A stretch of DNA of 64,000 nt from Neosynechococcus sphagnicola sy1 (lineage in GTDB: Bacteria; Cyanobacteriota; Cyanobacteriia; Neosynechococcales; Neosynechococcaceae). The stretch spans positions 24,831 to 88,830 of the forward strand of contig NZ_JJML01000041.1 of the NCBI RefSeq assembly GCF_000775285.1, written 5' to 3'. Of this stretch, positions 37,667 to 47,646 are shown in pieces. Position 1 is the first letter of the stretch. Each line of letters begins with the position of its first letter. The translations under genes and the position numbers were made by a program. The notes beneath the pieces were generated by a model. That model saw nothing but the letters and a program-made list of their open reading frames with translations. It had not been told where the DNA came from and ran no database searches.

Positions 37667-39673
37667 CTGGAGGTTGTGAATTTGTCATGACTGGCGTAGC
37701 AAGACGCTGTTTAAGTTCACCCTGGGTCTGCCGGTAATCGGATTGAATCTGATAGTAGGGGGACGGATCTTCTCCTTTCCAACCCAGCACACTGTAGAGG
37801 CGAATACTAGTTCCCCGCCCCCGCAGGGGATGCTCCCCCATATCCAATGCCTCAATCTCGTCTTGCACCAGTAGGTACAGGGGTTCGGTAATCAAGAGGT
37901 CGGTGCTGAGTTCTTTGGTCAAGCCTTCAACGCGACTGGCTACGTTCACGGAGTCACCAATGACGGTATATTCCAGCCGTTGCAAGGAACCGATATTCCC
38001 AGCGATCACTTCTCCATAGCTGATGCCAATGCCATGAAAAAACGGGATTTGACCCGCGGCCCGCCACTGTTGCCGCAACTGGATCAGGGCGTGACGCATC
38101 TTCAAGGCGGCTGCGATCGCGTTATGGGCATCTAATGTTTCTCCCCGGGACACAGGGGAACCAAACTCCGCCATGACCGCATCGCCGATAAATTTGTCCA
38201 GAGTTCCCCCCGATTCAATAATGGCTTCCACCATGCGATTCAGGTAGGTGTTGAGTTGGAACACCAATTGCTCCGCTGCCATGTGGTAGGAAAGAGTCGT
38301 AAAGCCACGAATATCGCAGAATAAGACCGCAGCTTTGACCTTTCGCCCTTGCAACAGGGATTGAAAATTCTCCGGCTGACTGAGAATTTCCCGGACAATG
38401 GGGGTGGCAACATAGCGTTCGAGGGTGCGGCGGAGCCGGAGTTTTTCAAATTGGTCACTCACCGCCCCGATGGTGAAGCTAGTGAAGCTACCGAGGGCGA
38501 TCGCCAAGACGGGCACTGCGGTAGGTACGATCCAGCCGCCCCACGTGAAGCTGAGATAGCCTGCTAATCCCCAAGCGAGACCACAGCCTAGTCCCCAGAA
38601 TAATCGAGAGACACTCCGTTTCCCCAGCAGACTCAAGCATCCGCCCACCGCCGCGACGCCCACCAAGACGAGGAGTCCTCGCTCAGGAGCCGCCGGAATA
38701 GCGGCAGCCAGGGTTCGCCCCTCCAGGAGGGTGGCGATCGCATTGGCATGGATCTCCACTCCCGGCATCAGGTTAGGATAGCGCCAATTCCCCGCAAAGG
38801 GCGTCCGGTGGTTGTCTTGAAGAGAGAGGGCGGTGGGGCCAATGAGGACAATCTTGTCGCGGAAATATTGCCCATGGCTCAGATCCAGTTGCCACCGCTG
38901 GGGATCGAGGACATGGAAAAAAGGCAGATGCTGAAAGGTATCACGGGGGCCATAGAAAAAAATGCCGCTGCCCCGAGGGGCGGGATAGACCATTCGGGCT
39001 GCTTGGAGGGTTGCCTGGGGAAAACTTGGGATCGGGTCGGTCAAGCCCTGGGGAAAAATCACCTCCGATTGATATTGACTGCCCAGGTTGTGAATCCGGC
39101 CATCTATCGAGGGCAAATAGTTGAGAAAGCCCACGGATTGGGTCTGAAAAATTGGACGTGTCAGGCTTAACAGCGGGCCTTCTGGGGTCATGGACGATTC
39201 ATAGGCTGCTGCCATCGTCACCCGTCCAGGGTAGCGATCGAGCACCTGTTGAAGGGACTGGTCATCTCCAGGGCCAAAATTACTAGGGCCAGAAAAGATT
39301 AAGTCTAGGGATACGCTCCGGGCTCCAGCCCCCATGATTTTGTCAATGGCTTGGGCATAGGCTTGTCGTTCCCAGGGGAAGGATTGCAGGGGTTGTAGAT
39401 AGGGGTATTTCTGGGGTTCAGCAGTGTAGAACTCTCCCTGGGTCAGGGATTGCTCATCGATCGCCAAAATCACAATCTCCGGAGGCGGCGAAACGGGGCC
39501 ACGGATTTCAAAAAAATGGTTTGTACTTGCTCTTCCAGATATTGGGCAATGCCCCAATCGAGACCCGTGGCGATCGCCCCAGCTAGCGCCCAAAAACCCA
39601 GCAACCCATAGCTAAGGATCAGGGGATTGAGGGACCAACAACCGCGATCGCGATTCCACCATCCAGGATTCAT
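37557..39673 (-). CDS. CHASE2-domain adenylate cyclase (frameshifted)
   Basis: N-terminal membrane helix (LILSYGLLGFWALAGAIATG), CHASE2 sensor domain outside the membrane (EIVILAIDEQSLTQGEF; LIGPTALSLQDNHRTPFA), three helices, then a class III cyclase: FCDIRGFTTLS and GDAVMAEFGSP give the metal Asp pair, TLDKFIGD the adenine-specifying Lys, and YTVIGDSVNVASRVEG the catalytic Asn and Arg. It makes cAMP. The first 57 residues are in another frame: one T is missing from the T7 run read from this strand (A7 at 39510-39516). Repaired, QTIFFEIRGP is continuous. The FecR-domain gene ends 17 bases upstream, a familiar pair. Confidence 0.87.
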
Positions 39674-39690
39674 AAAGTTGGCAACAGCGT

Positions 39691-40590
39691 TTAGAAGAAT
39701 GGCAGACGGGGGCGGGGAATATTGATCGGCAGGTTGGGGAACCCTGAGCCATCGAGACCAGGAATACTAATGGGGAAGCGACCTCCGGGGAATAAGCTCT
39801 CGAAGCTGGATTTAATGCGGCTAATTCCTGGTAGTTGCCCTCTAAACCCTTCAAACAAAGCCCCCGTGAGCAAATTCACAAAATCATCTTCTGTTAACTT
39901 CTGAATCAGTCCCAACCTGCCTTGACGGTCTACATTGACCTTCTCCCCCGCAGACAACACCACCTGATTGGCACCGCTATCTTCCACTGTCCCAGGAGAA
40001 CTCTCCGGGGATGGGGATGGCGTGGCTAGGGGAGAGGGAGCCGGAGGGGATTGTCCTGGGGCCAACTCAGGGCCGTCTGCATCCGGTAACGGTGTCTCAA
40101 TTCGGGTCACCACCACCTGGCCTTCGATCACCTTGACCTGCTCTTGTCCTGTTTCATCCACTTCCAGCACATAGGTCGTACCGTGGACGCCAGCAATCAC
40201 CGAGGAGGTACAACCCTGCACCGCCCCATCAATCAACAACACCCCCTGCTGGAGTCGAGCACAGGTTTTGCCTACCGTGAGCACAGACCGCTTGGCAAGA
40301 CGACCCACCGCTCCAGTGTTAAAGGTTAACTGGGCTCTGGAATCCCCGGTGCGGACGCGCTGCCCCAAAGAGGCTTGATCATGAAGCTGAGCTTGTTTTT
40401 CCTGGATAAAAACCTGGGTGCCATCCAGAATTTCAGTCACCTGAGCCTGAGTCACGGGGGCGCTCTGAGCCTGGAGTGCGACATGGAACACCAAAGAGAG
40501 GCTCAGAAACAGACACAGCCCGAAGGTAAAGCGACCGATGCGCCATTTTGAGGGGGGTGAACCTAGAACTTGTTTGCATCTGGCTCCCAT
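39691..40590 (-). CDS. FecR-domain protein
   Basis: 299 residues. Signal peptide (FTFGLCLFLSLSLVFHVALQ, cut near AQS), FecR-type beta domain (GDSRAQLTFNTGAVGRLAKR; AGVHGTTYVLEVDETGQEQV), a Pro/Ser linker and a C-terminal Gly/Pro-rich end. In cyanobacteria it is typically encoded beside CHASE2 proteins and probably presents an extracellular signal to them. It ends 17 bases before the cyclase gene. Confidence 0.85.
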   Translation of the reverse strand: MGARCKQVLGSPPSKWRIGRFTFGLCLFLSLSLVFHVALQAQSAPVTQAQVTEILDGTQVFIQEKQAQLHDQASLGQRVRTGDSRAQLTFNTGAVGRLAKRSVLTVGKTCARLQQGVLLIDGAVQGCTSSVIAGVHGTTYVLEVDETGQEQVKVIEGQVVVTRIETPLPDADGPELAPGQSPPAPSPLATPSPSPESSPGTVEDSGANQVVLSAGEKVNVDRQGRLGLIQKLTEDDFVNLLTGALFEGFRGQLPGISRIKSSFESLFPGGRFPISIPGLDGSGFPNLPINIPRPRLPFF

Positions 40591-40795
40591 AACTCCTGAT
40601 CTCCTTCCCTCGCAACCTGAGCAACCGTCGATAGCATCCCGATGATTTTAGGATGACAGCACCCAGACTAACGCACCGGACTGCACCATCGTCAGATTGC
40701 CGGACAATCGATCTGGCAGCAGCAGACCCGGTGACGTTATGAGTGATCGCGCTCCTGCATCAAGAATATGGTGTGCCGCTGGATGACCCCACGCA

Positions 40796-41449
40796 TTAAC
40801 CACTAATGCTCAAATCGCTGAAATCTGACAACTCAAAGAGTTTTTGCCTGTCGGGCAGGGGAGATGGTTGCCCAAGGTAATGATGAGTCGCTACGGTGAA
40901 GCGCCCGTTAGGAGTGATGATGGCTGAGATGTTTTCAAAATTTATTTCTTCAAACAGTCGGTGGATTTTATCTACTTTTTCAATGTTCTCTTGATCACCG
41001 CAGAATCGAGTCCATATTACCCACCCTTGGAACTCACAGAAATAGGGTAAGTTACGAATTAAATCACTGGCCTCTGGAACATGCGCAAAAACCCCACAAA
41101 TTAACACTAAATTTGCGGGCGCGATTTCCTGATAAGTTTTTCTAAGCGTGGCATCTCCCTGGATAAATTGAATCTGTTGACTGAGGTTTTCTTCCTCAAC
41201 AACTTGTCTTCCGGCTACGACCAAATTTTCGTCAAGCTCTATCAGATAGGCTTGCACATCTTTTAATCTGGGATGCTCAATGAGAGACCCTATTAAATCG
41301 CGCCCATCTCCTGCACAGATGCTGAGAATTCGAATCGTCCCAGGGGGAGATTGATTGATAAAAGCAACTATTTGATCTTTGACAAACCCGAGTCGAGCTT
41401 GTAACTCAGGAGACCGTTGGTATTTATGGTGCCATTGATACCAATCCAT
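40796..41449 (-). CDS. SAM-dependent methyltransferase
   Basis: 217 residues with a class I methyltransferase fold: ILSICAGDGRDLIGSLI (motif I), YLIELDENLVVAGR with the acidic residue for the SAM ribose, IQFIQGDATLRKTY and LVLICGVFAHVPEASDLI. Closest by pattern to the putative methyltransferase family PF12147. The substrate is unknown. Transcribed alone. The 205 bases upstream of the FecR gene on its other side hold only a short frame ending EYGVPLDDPTH, which may be a remnant. Confidence 0.8.
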   Translation of the reverse strand: MDWYQWHHKYQRSPELQARLGFVKDQIVAFINQSPPGTIRILSICAGDGRDLIGSLIEHPRLKDVQAYLIELDENLVVAGRQVVEEENLSQQIQFIQGDATLRKTYQEIAPANLVLICGVFAHVPEASDLIRNLPYFCEFQGWVIWTRFCGDQENIEKVDKIHRLFEEINFENISAIITPNGRFTVATHHYLGQPSPLPDRQKLFELSDFSDLSISG

Positions 41450-41640
41450 AGTGGTTTACTTGCCAATTTATGGGATGCGGACACACCGACTAGTAACGCT
41501 AAAAAATAGGTGACTTTGGGTTGCGGCTACCTAACCGCAAGGTCAACCCCCATGATATCCCCAGAAAAGGACTGAGACATGACAATAGCCCCAGAGGAGT
41601 TGTTGAAATGATTGGCTGACGGGTTGTAAATCCCTCAAAG

Positions 41641-43617
41641 TTAGAACAGGAAATCAATTTCTAGCTGCCGCAGATCAATTTGATACAGCATTCCCTGAGC
41701 CTTGCCCCAGGTTGACAACAGTAAGGTATAGGGATTGAGACCTGTAAGGGCGATCGCCGTGATGTTTGGTTTGGGTGCCTGCACCTGAGCAACGGGTTGT
41801 CCCCGCAGATCTAGGAGCATCAGTTGTCCTGCGGTATCTGCAAGGGCATAGCCCCACACCATGCTGGTCATCAAGATGGGCTGAATAGTCAGGCAGAGGC
41901 GTTGAATTCGCAGAGGTTTGAGGTCAATCAGCAACACTGAGTGGGTGGTGTGCCGCTCTTTGGCAAGTATCTGATAGGGTCGATTGCCGAGAAGCACCTG
42001 TTCCAAGTAAATCGGCAGTACCCAGCTCCCCAGGCAGTTTCCCCGTCGGGTATAAATCTCAATTAACGTTCCGGCCAATCCCGTTGCCGGGACGCGAGGG
42101 GCCACCGCAAAGCGATGATCCAGTAAGTCAGTTTCAGCGTCGGATGCTCCCGGTGGTTGCAGTGAAGACCCTGCTCTCAAATCAGACAGCACCGCCAGGT
42201 GGTGAGCATCCAGCACCAACAAATGGGTGGGTTGGGTTGCCTGACAGCTAACACTCACTCGCTGCCGTGGAATTTTTCCCCAACTCCCGATCTCAAATAA
42301 GCCGTCCCAAATGGTCAGTTTGCCGATTCCCTGATGGCTGGTCACCGTTGCCATCCAGTTTCCTGAGGGTGCCAGTCCGACCTGGAATGCCGTTGCTAAG
42401 GGGAGCAGGAGTCTGGCAACATCTGGAGTAGTTCCTGATGCTGGGTTCCCATCGGGGACGGCTGGCTCCAAAAACACGCCATAGATGCCACGTTGCGTCA
42501 CCGCCAAGCAACCCTGGGTACAGACTCGAAGCTGCTGCACGGTTTCTGGGAGGGAGATGGCATTCCGATTGGGTAGCTCGGTCAAGTCAGCTCTGTGGAT
42601 TGCCACCAGTGTCCCAGAGGCCACCCAAGTCACCCCCGTCCCATTCCTAGGGGTGACTTGGGTGGCGAGTTGATGGATAGGTTGCTGGAGGGGCTGTTGC
42701 TGAAGACTGACAAAAGGAGCAATGGCCCTTGGCGGATCGAAGCCCATCTCAGCTGGATCCTCTAAGGGTTCTAGGGGCAGTGGGGTGGAGGCCAAACCTG
42801 ATTCTAGACCCGAAGAGATCGCCGTTTGTAGGGCTTTGAGCATGGCCGCGGCATCGGGAAAACGACGGGCTGGGAGCTTCCGAAGGGCGGTGACGATCAC
42901 GGTTTGGAGCGATGGCGGCACCGATGCTGGAATTTGCACTGGACGGTTGAGGTGGGCGGACATCAGTTCTTCTGGGGTGCCGGAAAATGGGCGGACACCG
43001 ACTAGAAGTTCAAAGAGCATCACCCCAACTGCATAGAGATCCGATGCAGGGAAGTATTGACCATAAAAGCGTTCTGGAGCCATGTAGGCCGGAGAACCTG
43101 TGTTATTGCTGAACCCATCCTCATACATTTCCTGTACCAAGCGGGCAATGCCAAAGTCAGAAATGCGGGCTCGCCAGCCGGTGGGTTGGACACTAAGGAG
43201 AATATTTTCGGGTTTAATATCACAGTGAATAATACCTTGGCGGTGGGCGTGGTCTAACCCAGCCAGGACATCAATCACCAGTTGCAACCCTTGGGTGAGC
43301 GTCAGGGAAGACTGCCCATCGATCAAACTGCGGAGATTACCGCCCTCGCAGTAGTCCATCACCAGATAGCGCCCTGTGGCAGTATGCTCCAAGGACTGAC
43401 AGCTGACAATATTTTCGTGCTGGAGGCTTAGCAGAAACCGGAGTTCCCGCAGAAACTTATGGGTGGGAAAGCGATGGCGATCCAGGGACTTCATCGCCAC
43501 AATTTTCCCCGTCTGGCGATGACTGGCACAGTATACTTTGCCAAATTGCCCCTGTCCCACTAACCCCAGTAGGCGATACTTGGAACGTTTTGACCCGGCC
43601 ACCAACAGTTTGGTCAC
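41641..43617 (-). CDS. Ser/Thr protein kinase, SpkG-like
   Basis: 658 residues. N-terminal eukaryotic-type kinase: GQGQFGKVYCASH, Lys in VAMKSLDRH, catalytic HCDIKPENILL, DFGIARL and SPAYMAPERF, with PFSGTPEEL. The C-terminal half (about residue 330 on) is beta-rich and resembles a propeller. It is the last gene of the cluster that follows the Synechocystis slr0144-slr0152 (pap) order, where the kinase is SpkG. Placement supports that role; the intermediate ferredoxin and TPR genes of Synechocystis are missing here. Confidence 0.82.
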   Translation of the reverse strand: MTKLLVAGSKRSKYRLLGLVGQGQFGKVYCASHRQTGKIVAMKSLDRHRFPTHKFLRELRFLLSLQHENIVSCQSLEHTATGRYLVMDYCEGGNLRSLIDGQSSLTLTQGLQLVIDVLAGLDHAHRQGIIHCDIKPENILLSVQPTGWRARISDFGIARLVQEMYEDGFSNNTGSPAYMAPERFYGQYFPASDLYAVGVMLFELLVGVRPFSGTPEELMSAHLNRPVQIPASVPPSLQTVIVTALRKLPARRFPDAAAMLKALQTAISSGLESGLASTPLPLEPLEDPAEMGFDPPRAIAPFVSLQQQPLQQPIHQLATQVTPRNGTGVTWVASGTLVAIHRADLTELPNRNAISLPETVQQLRVCTQGCLAVTQRGIYGVFLEPAVPDGNPASGTTPDVARLLLPLATAFQVGLAPSGNWMATVTSHQGIGKLTIWDGLFEIGSWGKIPRQRVSVSCQATQPTHLLVLDAHHLAVLSDLRAGSSLQPPGASDAETDLLDHRFAVAPRVPATGLAGTLIEIYTRRGNCLGSWVLPIYLEQVLLGNRPYQILAKERHTTHSVLLIDLKPLRIQRLCLTIQPILMTSMVWGYALADTAGQLMLLDLRGQPVAQVQAPKPNITAIALTGLNPYTLLLSTWGKAQGMLYQIDLRQLEIDFLF

Positions 43618-43674
43618 AGTATTCCTAAAAGCCTAAGGTTGGGAAGTGACAACAGCAGGGACTAGGAAATAGAT

Positions 43675-44331
43675 TCAGGCGCAGAGCTGGGCCATGATCG
43701 TCTCATGGGAGGACTGAGCTTCCACGAGGGCGATCGCCGGCTCCACACGGGGCCGTAACCCAATCACAAAATAATTACCCTCAGCCCCCATCGATTCACA
43801 GGCGGTTTGAACACAATGGAGTTCTTTCCCGGTCAACTGACTGAAAAACACGCTCAAGACCCCGGCTTCCATGGCACAGACGGGTTGAGTCCGCTGAGAC
43901 GCTTGAGCGGCAAAGGGAGAGTTGACAGTTTTGACCACCAAAAACCCTCGATGCTGGTACTGATGGTCTAAGGAGAAGCTGCCCCAGCCGTGGGTGACCC
44001 AACACTGTTGCAGACATTGCAAGAACTCTACCATGCCCATATCACTGACGGCGATGCCGTAGTAGTCAGCGATTTCTTCGCAAAAGCGGGCATAGAAATT
44101 TTTGCCCCACCAACGGCCACAGTTAAATAACACTAGGGCGGCAGCCTGACCCGTTTCTCGCTCTAGGGCAGCATAGATCGCCTGAATCAGAGTCTCAGGC
44201 AAGGCCAGCAGGCGATCGCCGCGACGATTTTCCAACAGACCCAATTCCAGATCACTGCGGACATAGGCATCGGCAGCAAAGTAATTGCTGGGGATGCGGT
44301 CATGGGTTAAGAGATCAGCAACGGAAATCAT
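43675..44331 (-). CDS. V4R-domain protein, Slr0147-like
   Basis: About 218 residues from ATG 44331 (MISVADLLTHDRIPSNYF). A V4R (4-vinyl reductase-like) domain: ALVLFNCGRWWGKNFYARFC near the middle, then VCAMEAGVLSVFFSQLTGKE and LHCVQTACESMG with conserved Cys. V4R domains bind small hydrophobic ligands or tetrapyrrole intermediates. Second of two V4R genes in the pap-like cluster. An upstream extension to 44451 overlaps the preceding gene and is rejected. Confidence 0.78.
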   Translation of the reverse strand: MISVADLLTHDRIPSNYFAADAYVRSDLELGLLENRRGDRLLALPETLIQAIYAALERETGQAAALVLFNCGRWWGKNFYARFCEEIADYYGIAVSDMGMVEFLQCLQQCWVTHGWGSFSLDHQYQHRGFLVVKTVNSPFAAQASQRTQPVCAMEAGVLSVFFSQLTGKELHCVQTACESMGAEGNYFVIGLRPRVEPAIALVEAQSSHETIMAQLCA

Positions 44332-44386
44332 AGGTAAGAAGAATCCGTAATGAGAGGGGAAGGGAGGACAGTAACAAGCACCGTGG

Positions 44387-44885
44387 TTAGTTCGCAGGGC
44401 TAGAGGCGTGATCCTGAGGAGCCATTGTTTCCAGTAGGGCTGCCTCGGCACTTAGCAAGGGAGGGCTGAAAAGTTCCCACTGGGCTGGATTCAACTGCTG
44501 TTGCAGCTTCTGATTCAGCAAATGATAAATCTGGCGATCAATGGCCTGGGTATTGTAAATAGCGATACTTTGCCGCAGCCAGCTCAGCAGACGTTCCTGC
44601 ACTAGATCGGGTTGATTTTAAAAGCAGCGCCATGGCAGATTGGCGCAACACCAGTAGAGTATTTTTGAGACTCCGTTCCAGCTGGGGGATGCTGGTTTCA
44701 GGCAGATCTTGCTCCAGTTGATCAGCGACCTGCTGCATCAGGGATAGTTCTTGATCCCGAATCCGGCGATAAATCTCGAGACGCTCTGGCAAGGAGTCCA
44801 CATACTCGTTCAGCAGGGTTAACTCCTCGGGTTTGAGATAGCGACTTTCGGCTTCATCAAATAGCGCTTGAATTGTTTCATGCAT
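44387..44885 (-). CDS. Phycobiliprotein-like protein, Slr0146-like (frameshifted)
   Basis: About 165 residues after repair. The N-terminal part (LNEYVDSLPERLEIYRRIRD) and the part beyond the break (RLLSWLRQSIAIYNTQAIDR) align with the other phycobiliprotein-like gene at 46292: the two are paralogues. The fold is the globin-like phycobilisome domain, but no chromophore Cys is present at the usual position. One extra base in AAAATC/TTTT at 44616-44623 causes the break; with one base less it reads MALLLNQPDLVQ. Third or fourth member of the pap-like cluster. Function presumed in photosystem assembly. Confidence 0.72.
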
Positions 44886-44942
44886 AATCGTAGATCCAGA
44901 TTGTCAAAAGAAACAGAGAACCAGCGATCTCTGGCGGTCTGG

Positions 44943-45247
44943 CTAAAAGAAGCTGGAGAAATCATCCAGGGTCACCTCATCTCGCTTCGCTCCAGCAGGC
45001 GGTGGCAGGGTGGGGGCAGGAGGGGGGAGGGGCGTTCCATCCCAAGGAATGGCATGAAAAAATCAGCCACTTTGAGGAGCAAACTTAGGGGCTCGCTGCT
45101 ACCCTGGAGCGCTGTGACCTTGAGTTCCTGAACCGCTGGGGGATGATCCTCCCAGTTCACCTGGATCAAAAACTGCCGAACCGATTGCTGTAGCCATGGC
45201 TGAGTCACCCCTGGGGCGGTATTCCCATTCAGCAGTGAGGGACTCAT
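44943..45247 (-). CDS. Slr0145-like protein (frameshifted)
   Basis: About 100 residues. N-terminus MSPSLLNGNTAPGVTQPWLQ, a middle EDHPPAVQELKVTALQG, then a break at the A6 run at 45057-45062, where one base seems to be missing. With it restored the protein reads VADFFHAIPWDG, a proline-rich linker, and the acidic tail DEVTLDDFSSFF that ends at TAG 44943, a tail I associate with this family. It is 4 bases into the end of the V4R gene upstream (overlap), so the genes are coupled. Function unknown; part of the pap-like cluster. Confidence 0.65.
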
Positions 45248-45927
45248 AACAACCTCTCCCCAGACCGCAGACGCTTTTCAATATCCCCGGCTGTGGCTCC
45301 CTCATTCAACCAGAAGGCAGCGGCATCAATCCGATCCTGCCCTCCTAGCAAGAACTTACAGTAGGTTTCGCCCATGGAGTAGCACTGGATTTCAATGCAA
45401 CTCAGGCGTTTTTTCACCAGCTCGGTAAAAAAGCCCGCAAATAAGCCTGCATACAAATAGCACACTGGTTTACCCACATCCCCTAGGGTACGAGCAACGG
45501 CGGAGTCAAACAGGTTAATGAACATGAACCCCTGCTTGCGATCGCCCATATCGACTTCCCATCGCCCCCAGCCCTGGGAGGTAAACGGCCACCACCAGGT
45601 TTCCAGCAGAAACATCAGGTTGGTCTGGCGGACACTGCGCTCGAACTCTTTCTCGAACCAAATAGCGAAAAAGTCGGCATCCTTTAGCCCCCAATCGCAA
45701 CCAATGGTGTACATAATGGCAGCGGAAGCATCTCCAACCTCTTCTTCCAAACCCTCCACCAAACCAATGATAAAGTCCTCGCTGGTGAGGAGGTTACGAC
45801 CATCGTTCCAGTCCACAATCGTACCCCGGTCGGGGTCAAATTGGAAAAAGTCACGAAAGCCGTAGTGATTATGCTTCTTGGGATGTTGAAGCTTTAGGGT
45901 ATTCTGAATTTTTGTTGCCGTGGTCAT
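45244..45927 (-). CDS. V4R-domain protein, Slr0144-like
   Basis: 227 residues. Starts MTTATKIQNTLKLQHPKKHN; the motif YGFRDFFQFDPDRGTIVDWN is followed by the V4R domain ending in CIEIQCYSMGETYCKFLLGG, with its two conserved Cys. First V4R gene of the cluster. In Synechocystis the pap operon genes are needed for efficient photosystem II assembly; a pigment-handling role is plausible. It overlaps the Slr0145-like gene by 4 bases. Confidence 0.8.
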   Translation of the reverse strand: MTTATKIQNTLKLQHPKKHNHYGFRDFFQFDPDRGTIVDWNDGRNLLTSEDFIIGLVEGLEEEVGDASAAIMYTIGCDWGLKDADFFAIWFEKEFERSVRQTNLMFLLETWWWPFTSQGWGRWEVDMGDRKQGFMFINLFDSAVARTLGDVGKPVCYLYAGLFAGFFTELVKKRLSCIEIQCYSMGETYCKFLLGGQDRIDAAAFWLNEGATAGDIEKRLRSGERLL

Positions 45928-46037
45928 ATCTGTTTAGGAAACCTTATCAATAGAATAGGGGTTAGCATTGCACTCACATCCGCAGAGATCACGATCCATT
46001 AAATTTAGCAACGCTTTGTAATATAGAGTTGGCTCGG

Positions 46038-46139
46038 CAGCTGAGAACAGTCTCAGATGGTCAAACGCCGATTGAGGGAGGCTGCCTGACACGCCATTGC
46101 CCTCAGCGTTGTGGCGTTGCCGATATTGATTCGTGATCC
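46038..46139 (+). repeat. Dispersed intergenic repeat, copy B
   Basis: Lies in the 364-base gap between the V4R gene and the phycobiliprotein-like gene; the rest of the gap holds nothing I can name. It shares with copy A (3918-4016) the blocks CTGAGAACA, CTCAGA, GTCAAA and GACACRCCATYGCC, and with copy C (49349-49412) TCGATTGNGGG-like and GGCT blocks. Same orientation in all three. Confidence 0.6.
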
Positions 46140-46291
46140 AGCCCTAGGAACTTGAACTGCATGGAGACAGAGCAGAGGGTTGGGCCGTTGCGTTTGGCAC
46201 CGCATCACAGAAAAGACCGCTGCCAGGGAAACCTACCTCTCTGACGGTCTCTGTTGTTTAATATGCCCTGAATATCGTTAATCTAACGAGC

Positions 46292-46780
46292 CTAGGAGCG
46301 AATTTTAGGGGTCTGTCCTAACAAATTGCGATTCAGTTCCAAAATCGGGCACAGTAGACTGGCCTCGGAGGGCGTAAAGTGCTTTTTGACCACTTCCTGC
46401 ATCACTTGATAGGTAATATTGCAGCTTTCCTGCACCTTAAATGCCTTCATAATCGTCTGAAACCAAAAGAGGAATTTTTCCTGTAGGGCTTCCCGGTCAT
46501 TCAACAGCATGGCGATCGCGGTATAACGAATAACGCGAATCGTGTCTTGCTGCCATTTTGAGGTGAAATCTTCATTGCCGCGAATGAACAACTGGGGATG
46601 CAGGGTGTCAATACGACCCTTCACATCCTGGACGATAGTGGCTTCTCTCTCTCGAAGCTTGGTATAGGTTCGCAGGCGCAGCTCATAGGACAAGACGTAG
46701 TCAGCAATAAATTGCAGATCTGCATCGGTGGCATAGCGCCCATCGGTAGACCGACTCAGATGTTCGAGCTGGCTTAGCAT
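46292..46780 (-). CDS. Phycobiliprotein-like globin-fold protein
   Basis: 162 residues. DLQFIADYVLSYELRLRTYT and REREATIVQDV resemble the first helices of phycobiliproteins, IRVIRYTAIAMLLND the helix that carries the bilin Cys in true members, here without Cys, and FTPSEASLLCPI the later part. It is paralogous to the protein at 44387. It reads towards the pap-like cluster, separated from it by the repeat copy B. It may be a chromophore-free structural or bilin-handling protein. Confidence 0.7.
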   Translation of the reverse strand: MLSQLEHLSRSTDGRYATDADLQFIADYVLSYELRLRTYTKLREREATIVQDVKGRIDTLHPQLFIRGNEDFTSKWQQDTIRVIRYTAIAMLLNDREALQEKFLFWFQTIMKAFKVQESCNITYQVMQEVVKKHFTPSEASLLCPILELNRNLLGQTPKIRS

Positions 46781-47077
46781 AGCAACCTGATGATGGGATT
46801 TGATTTACGTTTCTTAATATTACCCACTTGACTCCTGGCTCGCAACACTGGATGGTGGCAAAACCTACAAGGGGTAAGGGGTGGGGTACCCTTGGATGCC
46901 AATGGGTGCCAGTTGCTACGGCGGATCGTTGGTGGCTAGCGATCGCCCAGTCGTGGTGTATCGTAGGCTGAGCTAACTGCGGCAACCCGTCAGTATTACT
47001 GCGGTTGCAGTGGTGTTTGATCTCAAGTCCGACCCAGGGCTTGGGTCAAGGTTCTTTATAGCTCAAATGGGAGTCAT

Positions 47078-47542
47078 ATGGTGCAACAGTTTTCAGCTAG
47101 CTTTCTCCTGCTTGTTGCAGTCAGCCATCTGATGCTGACTGCAAGCGCTAGCGCGGCAGCGAACAGCAATCTCAGGGTGACCATTAGTGGCCTGAAAAAC
47201 CAACAGGGACAGGTTTGCCTCAGCCTCTTTTCCAGTCAACAGGGATTTCCGGGGAGCAGTGAGCGGGCCGTGCAGGCTCGTTGTCTGAAAGTAGCCGAAA
47301 TTCCAATGGTGGTTCAGTTTCAAAACTTGCCCCCTGGCAGCTATGCCATTGCCGTTTTTCATGATGCCAATGGGGACAATATTCTCAACCGCAATGGCTT
47401 GGGAATTCCCACGGAAGAATTTGGCTTTTCCCAAAACCCTGGGATCTTTGCCGGCCCTCCTAAGTTTGGGGATTCCCAAGTTCTGGTTTTCGGGCCAGAA
47501 ACGAACATCCAGGTACGGTTACGATCTCTGTTTCAGGGGTGA
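47078..47542 (+). CDS. DUF2141 protein, secreted
   Basis: 154 residues. Signal peptide (LLVAVSHLMLTASASAAA), then the DUF2141 beta-domain: LRVTISGLKNQQGQVCLSLF, FQNLPPGSYAIAVFHDANGD and NGLGIPTEEFGFSQNP. This family is periplasmic or outer-membrane and of unknown role; the DANGD and N-rich loop may bind calcium. GGGAGTC precedes the ATG. Followed by the PMT-type gene after 104 bases. Confidence 0.85.
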   Translation: MVQQFSASFLLLVAVSHLMLTASASAAANSNLRVTISGLKNQQGQVCLSLFSSQQGFPGSSERAVQARCLKVAEIPMVVQFQNLPPGSYAIAVFHDANGDNILNRNGLGIPTEEFGFSQNPGIFAGPPKFGDSQVLVFGPETNIQVRLRSLFQG

Positions 47543-47646
47543 TCCCGTTGCACCCTAGGGGAATGGGATCGACGGCGCTGGCAAGCAGCTGCCTCTCCGC
47601 GCAATCATGAGGGTAGGTTGCGACGACATCGATTCCAGGAGGCGAT

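Noticed and set aside
40740..40795. Short frame ending EYGVPLDDPTH
   Set aside because: Fewer than 20 residues without a start; perhaps a gene remnant, but not enough to annotate.
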